Source: Methylobacterium dankookense | GTDB taxonomy: Bacteria; Pseudomonadota; Alphaproteobacteria; Rhizobiales; Beijerinckiaceae | DNA length: 64,000 nt | Assembly: GCF_902141855.1 (NCBI RefSeq) | Contig: NZ_CABFVH010000012.1 | Span: 58,169-122,168, forward strand | Direction: 5' to 3' | Part shown: positions 59,780-64,000 of the stretch, piece by piece | Position numbering within the stretch: position 1 is the stretch's first letter | How the letters are laid out: each line of letters starts with the position of its first letter | Program-made: the position numbers and the translations under genes | Notes under the pieces: model-generated | Told to the model about the DNA's origin: nothing | The model's database searches: none | What the model saw: the letters and a program-made list of their open reading frames with translations, nothing else

Positions 59780-60583
59780 TCAGAAGTTGGCGCGGGCCTC
59801 GATGCTCGAATAGTAGCCCGAGCCCTGGACCCGGTCCTGCACGTAGCCCACCGCGAGCGACATCTGCACGGGCCCGAACGTCAGGCCGGAGAGATGGCCG
59901 CCGACCCGGTACTGCCGGAAGAAGTCGTCGCCGAGGAACAGCGCCTCAGGGCCGATATAGACCCCGTCCGCGACCATGTAGCCGACGCGGAAGCGCGAGT
60001 AGTAGGCGTTGAACTTGGTCGAGTACGAGCCGTAGGCCGAGACCATCGTGCGGTCGGTCGGGTTCGCGTAGAAGTTCGCCGCGACCTTGAAGCCGATCCC
60101 GGTCCCGACCACCGGGTTGCCCGGATCGAGGATCGAGAGCTGGTTGCTGCGGACGTTGAAGCCGATGTAGCCGGCGAGCGCAGCCTCCCGCCAGACCCAC
60201 TCGTAGCCGGTGAGGACGGAGCCCTCCTGCTGGTAGCCGGTCACGCGCGAGGCGACCGCCTGGCCCGGATAGGAGTAGGTCCCGGCGACGCCCTCGACGC
60301 GCACCCGCGGGCCGCTCTGCGTGGGCGTGCCCGCGAGCGGGGCGGTGACCGTGACGGAGCCGAAGGCGGAGCTGTTCGAGGTGACGCTGGTCGAGCCGTC
60401 CACCGCCACCGCCCAGCTGTCGTCGACCGCCTGCTGCTGGGCGCCGGTGTACCAGTCGACCGCGCCGCCGGCCCGTGCGGGCGGGTCGGCCGCGCGGACC
60501 TCACTCGCCGCCACCAGCGTCCACGCGGCGAGAACAGCAACGCTGAAAGTCAGGCCGTGTCGTTGCTGGCTGCGTGAAAGCAA
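59780..60583 (-). CDS. bcsS: Cellulose biosynthesis protein BcsS, probable outer-membrane barrel
   Basis: 267 residues from a TTG at 60583, with GGGAG upstream. A signal peptide (FSVAVLAAWTLVAASEVRAA) is followed by alternating amphipathic strands with aromatic girdles: LTGYEWVWREAALAGYIGFN, RTMVSAYGSYSTKFNAYYSR, FRVGYMVADGVYIGPEALFL and MSLAVGYVQDRVQGSGYYSS, ending EARANF with a terminal Phe. That pattern is that of an outer-membrane beta-barrel. It matches BcsS of alphaproteobacteria. Function is not established; its position upstream of bcsA supports a role in cellulose export. Confidence 0.8.
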   Translation of the reverse strand: MLSRSQQRHGLTFSVAVLAAWTLVAASEVRAADPPARAGGAVDWYTGAQQQAVDDSWAVAVDGSTSVTSNSSAFGSVTVTAPLAGTPTQSGPRVRVEGVAGTYSYPGQAVASRVTGYQQEGSVLTGYEWVWREAALAGYIGFNVRSNQLSILDPGNPVVGTGIGFKVAANFYANPTDRTMVSAYGSYSTKFNAYYSRFRVGYMVADGVYIGPEALFLGDDFFRQYRVGGHLSGLTFGPVQMSLAVGYVQDRVQGSGYYSSIEARANF

Positions 60584-60742
60584 GGCCGCTCACTCCCGGT
60601 GCTCTCGGGCACTCACGCACCGATTTATCGACAGTGAAGGTTAACGGAAGGCTGCCCGGATCGACGAAAAGCGAGGGCCCCATCTTTGCGAGACCTGTGG
60701 GAGGCCACGCGCCGGCCTGTGCTCAGCGCGGGTTCGGCCGGG

Positions 60743-63175
60743 TCAGGCCGCCTGCTTCCGGGGCGCCGCCGCGCCGAGCACGGCGACGAGGTCGGTCTGC
60801 CGGAAGGGCTTGTCGAGCTGGAGGAACTGCCGCGCCGCGGCCGGGAGCTGGCCGTGCGGGCTCGCCAGGATCACGCGGATCGCGGGATAGCGCTCCACCA
60901 CCGTCGCGGCGAGCTGCAGGCCGGTCATCACCGGCATCGACTGGTCGGCGATCATCGCCTCGAAGGCCGCATCCGCGTGGAGCAGGTCGAGGGCGTGCTG
61001 CCCGGAGGCGGCCTGGACCACGATGTGGCCGAGATCGGCCAGCGCCTCGGCGAGGCTCGCGCGGACGAGGCCGTCGCTCTCGACCAGCAGGATGCGCAGC
61101 CCCGACGGCGCCGTCTCCGGCTCCGCGGCGGGCGCCCCGGCCTTCAGCCAGATCTCGGCCAGGAACGCGTCCGCGCCGGTCCCGTCCGATTCGACGCGCC
61201 AGCCCGCGCCGGCCTCGGCGAGGAGCCCGGCCACCGTCTCGAGCGCGCGCCCGGGGCCTGCGCGCATCACGGCGCCGGGCGGACGGCGCCCGCTCGCGAC
61301 GAGCAGGCGCAGGTAGGAGCCGGCCGGCAGGCCGAAGCTCGTCGGCGCCTCGGCCTCGTGGGCGGCGGCGCCGATCGCGAAGCCGTGGAGCCCCTGGTCG
61401 CGGATGTGGAAGGCGAGGTTCAGCAGCGCGACCTCGAGGACGCGCTCCGTGCAGAGCGCGGGCGGCAGCCCGTCCGGGATGCGGTTCACCACCGGCATCT
61501 CGCGCAGGATGTTCGCCTGCAGGAAGGCGAGGGCCGAGCCCGCGGTCTCGGCGACGTCGCAGGCGGCCGGCCCGTCGCCGTCCCCGCGCACGAGGTTGAG
61601 CACCCGCCGGGTCAGCGCGGCCCCGCGCCGGGCGCCGGCGAGCGCCGCGTCCACGAGCCGGGCCTGGTCGGGGTCGAGGGTCCGGCGCCGGAGCACGCCG
61701 AGATTGGCGAGCACGACCGTGAGGACGTCGTTGAAATCGTGCACGATGCCGTCGGTGACCTGGCGCAGGACCAGGTTGCGGCGCCGCTCGTTCAGTCCCT
61801 CGGCCGTCTCGGACACCGCGCCCTCCGCGATCTCCCGGCTCAGGGCGTGGACCCGGCCGGTGCCGGCCGCGTCGCCGCGGAAGCGCACCAGGATGCGGCG
61901 GCCGGCCTCCGGCCCGTCCGCGCGGGTGCGCAGCACGACGTCGTGCGGCCCGTCGGAGCCGCGGGCCGCCTCCAGGGCGAGATCGAAGAGCGGGCGGTCG
62001 GCCGGATCGAAGCGCGCCGCCAGGTTGCGCAGGTCGGTGACGCGGTCGGCCGCGAGGGGCAGGCCGCCGCGATCCGGATCCGAGCGGGCGGCCTGGCGCG
62101 TCTCCGGGTCGATCTCCCAGCAGGTCCAGCCCGACATGGCCTCGAAGGTCTGCAGCCGGCCCTGGATCCGATCGAGCCCGGTGCCGGCCTGCGCGAGGCG
62201 CAGGTCCGCGCTCCGCGCCCGCCCGGCCAGCGAGCCGGCGAGCGCCGCGATCTCGCGCACCCGGGACGCCGCCTCGGGGCCGGCCTCGCCCGGCTCGCCC
62301 GCCAGACGCTGCAGCGGCTGCGCGGCCCGGCCGCCGAGGGCGTAGCCGAGACCGGCGGCCGCGAGCACCGCGACGAGGCCGAGGCCGAGGAGCGGCATCG
62401 GCGGGATCCAGCGCCCGGCCCCGGCCGGCTCCGCCATCGGCGGCATCGAGGCCGTGACCAGCCAGCCCGGGCTCGCGAACTCGCCGTGGCCGCGCATCGG
62501 CACGGAGGCCGCGAGGCGGCCGGCCTCCTGGCCGGCTGCCGCCCCCCCGGCGAGGATCCGCCCGTCCGCCCCCGTGACCGTGAAGCCCGGCACCTCGGCG
62601 AGATCGAGGCTGCGGCCCGCCCGCGCGGCGAGGTCGGAGAAGAAGGCGTGGCTGAGGCGCAGCTGAAGCCAGGCGGAGCGCCCGGGCTGGCCGAGCGGCA
62701 GGACGATTTCCACGGGCGTGGCCGAGGCCGCGTCGCCGGCCGCGAGAAAGGCCTGGGCGTCGCGTGCCCGCGCGAGCCAGGGCTGCCGCGGCACGCTGGT
62801 CCCCAGTCGGGTGCTGTCGCTGGAGGCCCGCACGGTGCCGGCCGGGCTGATCAGGGAGACGTCGTGGTAGCGGGGGGAGTGCCGCAGCCAATCCTCCAGG
62901 AGGGCCGAGCGCTCGGGATCGGACAGGCCGGACTCGTCGGCGCGCAGCAGGAGCGCGGCGTTGCGCGCATCCGCCACGCTCACGCGCAGGTCGGCATCGG
63001 CCGATTCCGCGAAGGCGCGCGCCGCCGCGAGCAGCACCCGGCGCTGGCCCTCCGCGTCGGGGCTGCCGGCGGTGACGGTCGCGGCCATCCAGGCAAGCAG
63101 GAGCGCCGCCGCCGCGATGGCCGCGAGCTGCACCGCGTTCAGGGCCCTGAGCGAGATGCGCGCGGATTCCAGCAT
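60743..63175 (-). CDS. Membrane hybrid histidine kinase-like protein with degenerate ATPase domain
   Basis: 810 residues. Transmembrane helices near 14-37 and 268-290 flank a periplasmic sensor domain (dCache/double-PAS-like: HDVSLISPAGTVRASSDSTR). A PAS-like region and a HisKA helix with the phospho-His in GIVHDFNDVLTVVLANLG follow. The ATPase part lacks the N-box Asn (LNLAFHIRDQG) and the D-x-G-x-G motif (LRLLVASGRRPPG). The receiver keeps the Asp (MIADQSMPVMTG) but its acidic pocket reads LLVESDG. It may act as a phospho-acceptor or scaffold. Located beside bcsS on the same strand. Confidence 0.8.
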   Translation of the reverse strand: MLESARISLRALNAVQLAAIAAAALLLAWMAATVTAGSPDAEGQRRVLLAAARAFAESADADLRVSVADARNAALLLRADESGLSDPERSALLEDWLRHSPRYHDVSLISPAGTVRASSDSTRLGTSVPRQPWLARARDAQAFLAAGDAASATPVEIVLPLGQPGRSAWLQLRLSHAFFSDLAARAGRSLDLAEVPGFTVTGADGRILAGGAAAGQEAGRLAASVPMRGHGEFASPGWLVTASMPPMAEPAGAGRWIPPMPLLGLGLVAVLAAAGLGYALGGRAAQPLQRLAGEPGEAGPEAASRVREIAALAGSLAGRARSADLRLAQAGTGLDRIQGRLQTFEAMSGWTCWEIDPETRQAARSDPDRGGLPLAADRVTDLRNLAARFDPADRPLFDLALEAARGSDGPHDVVLRTRADGPEAGRRILVRFRGDAAGTGRVHALSREIAEGAVSETAEGLNERRRNLVLRQVTDGIVHDFNDVLTVVLANLGVLRRRTLDPDQARLVDAALAGARRGAALTRRVLNLVRGDGDGPAACDVAETAGSALAFLQANILREMPVVNRIPDGLPPALCTERVLEVALLNLAFHIRDQGLHGFAIGAAAHEAEAPTSFGLPAGSYLRLLVASGRRPPGAVMRAGPGRALETVAGLLAEAGAGWRVESDGTGADAFLAEIWLKAGAPAAEPETAPSGLRILLVESDGLVRASLAEALADLGHIVVQAASGQHALDLLHADAAFEAMIADQSMPVMTGLQLAATVVERYPAIRVILASPHGQLPAAARQFLQLDKPFRQTDLVAVLGAAAPRKQAA

Positions 63176-63508
63176 GGGGGGCTCCGCCGGCACCGCTCGC
63201 CGACCGCAGGATACCGGGAGCGGGATCCTAGGTATCAGACCAGGGCCGGAAGCGCTTAAGAGCGGGTTAACGCGGCATCCGCCGGCCTGCGCCAGCACGC
63301 CGAGGTGCCGGGCTTGGCGGGCGGAACAGACGGCATCGCCGAGGTCCCGAGGGTCGCGAACGACGGAACGCGTCGACGCCGGTGTCGCGTCGCGAGGAGG
63401 TCGACGTTAGAGCGCTCTCCGCCGAAGTGGATGCCGGTTCGGCGCAAGAGAGCGCGTCAAAACAAAGGCTTGGAGCCGTGCCCCGTCGCAACGCGATCGG
63501 GCGCGGCT
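63176..63508. other. Intergenic region with repeat copy D
   Basis: About 330 bases between the kinase start (minus) and the reductase fragment end (minus). The kinase promoter must lie near 63180-63300. The last 100 bases are repeat copy D. No gene seen. Confidence 0.5.
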
Positions 63509-63510
63509 CT
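63411..63510. repeat. Double-hairpin intergenic repeat, copy D
   Basis: Hairpin 1: GCGCTCTC (63412-63419) with GAGAGCGC (63448-63455) and CGCCGAA (63420-63426) with TTCGGCG (63438-63444), loop GTGGATGCCGG. Hairpin 2: GAGCCGTGCCC (63473-63483) with GGGCGCGGCTC (63499-63509). All four stems differ in sequence from copies A and B, but the layout and the TGCCGGTTC loop are the same. The terminal CTCTAG supplies the stop codon of the next minus-strand frame. Confidence 0.85.
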
Positions 63511-63946
63511 AGCGATGCGCTGCCAAGCGCCGACGCACTTTTCCGATGAAGCGCTCTCGCGCATCCGCCGTGCAGGCGTCCATGTTCGTCAGGGCCAACC
63601 ATTCCAGGCGGCAGCGCGGCGCGCACAAGGTCCGGATGCCACGTCGGAACAGGCGCCAGTCCGGCCAGCCGACAAGCCAGAGCAGCCAGCGAGGCGAGCC
63701 ATAGGTGGTGACGACGGTGATGCTGCGGATGTTCGTGAGCAGAGGCTGCAACACCTTCGGGCCAGCGAGCCGGAACGCGATGCCAGGCAGCCAGATCCGA
63801 TCGATCCAGCCCTTCAGCATGGCGGGCATACCGAACCACCAGGTCGGGTAGACAAAGACCAGGGCTTCCGCGGCTTGAAGTGCGGCGATGTGAGCGGCTG
63901 TGGTCGTGTCCCTTGGCGTGGTGTAGCTCGTTGAGAGCCATCGCGA
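63509..63946 (-). pseudogene. NAD(P)H-dependent flavodoxin-fold oxidoreductase, N-terminus missing
   Basis: The minus strand encodes AAEALVFVYPTWWFGMPAML, KGWIDRIWLPGIAFRLAGPK, ITVVTTYGSPRWLLWLVGWP and ends VRRRLAAHR. This is the C-terminal two thirds of a Kef-associated/NQO1-type quinone reductase (flavodoxin_2). The frame is closed upstream by TGA at 63947-63949 and the N-terminal FMN-binding strand (VLVVYCHP type) is absent in the remaining 50 bases. The C-terminal stop TAG is made by the repeat copy D. Either truncated or interrupted; a fragment beyond the window is possible. Confidence 0.7.
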
Positions 63947-64000
63947 TCACCGGCTTGGGCCGGGAGGATCAGGCTGCCAGGGTGGGCAGGCTGACGAGGG

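Noticed and set aside
1..64000. tRNA or rRNA genes
   Set aside because: No cloverleaf with TTCGA/CCA arms or conserved rRNA stretches was noticed in the intergenic gaps; short ncRNAs cannot be excluded by eye.

Overview
This window looks like chromosomal DNA of a very GC-rich alphaproteobacterium of the order Hyphomicrobiales, most likely Methylobacterium or a close relative. The basis is the codon use, the plant/alphaproteobacterial-type GshA, the alphaproteobacterial cellulose genes bcsN and bcsS, and the paired intergenic hairpins. No rRNA or tRNA gene, CRISPR array or intact prophage was seen. The species call is inference.

Layout. 1-4700: housekeeping genes (gshA, rsmE, a small secreted protein, ubiA, a DUF6101-like protein). 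4700-9700: a CysQ/IMPase-family phosphatase, a cold-shock protein, small unknown proteins, a DJ-1/PfpI protein and a periplasmic L,D-transpeptidase. 9900-13600: a probable copper island (DUF2946-like protein, a YcnI-PCuAC fusion, a TonB-dependent receptor). 13600-16840: small proteins and selO. 16860-21020: an ArsR-type regulator diverging from an ECF42 sigma operon (DGPF/YCII protein, sigma factor, two VOC proteins, one AHSA1 protein). Two identical TGTCGG-N17-CGTCC promoter motifs lie there. 21120-22305: a D-threonine aldolase-like enzyme.

22320-30370: a siderophore-iron locus. An MFS importer, an FhuF reductase and an ABC exporter run on the minus strand; a TonB receptor and a PepSY membrane protein run on the plus strand. 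An AT-rich control region separates them. 30370-35720: a PP2C/Ser-Thr kinase fusion, a formate/nitrite channel and a hybrid histidine kinase. 35790-36570: an ArsR/AHSA1 pair. 36630-44460: a molybdenum island with a bis-MGD oxidoreductase, modABC, an alcohol dehydrogenase, moeA and a ModE-type regulator.

44460-49860: an accessory stretch with an AmpG-like transporter carrying an in-frame relic of another MFS subunit, a second MFS transporter, an AraC regulator, and decayed IS481 and IS5-like remnants. 49860-60580: a cellulose synthesis operon (bcsA-bcsB-bcsZ-TPR protein-bcsN) with bcsS upstream. 60740-63180: a hybrid kinase whose ATP-binding half is degenerate. The window closes in a flavodoxin-fold reductase that lacks its N-terminus.

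The most unusual signals are: the duplicated ECF42 promoter; a family of double-hairpin repeats whose stems co-vary around a conserved TGCCGGTT loop; a cellulose system whose TPR protein has no barrel while BcsS looks like a separate barrel; and the pseudo-kinase next to it. Coordinates and motifs come from reading the sequence. Family names come from recall and were not searched.
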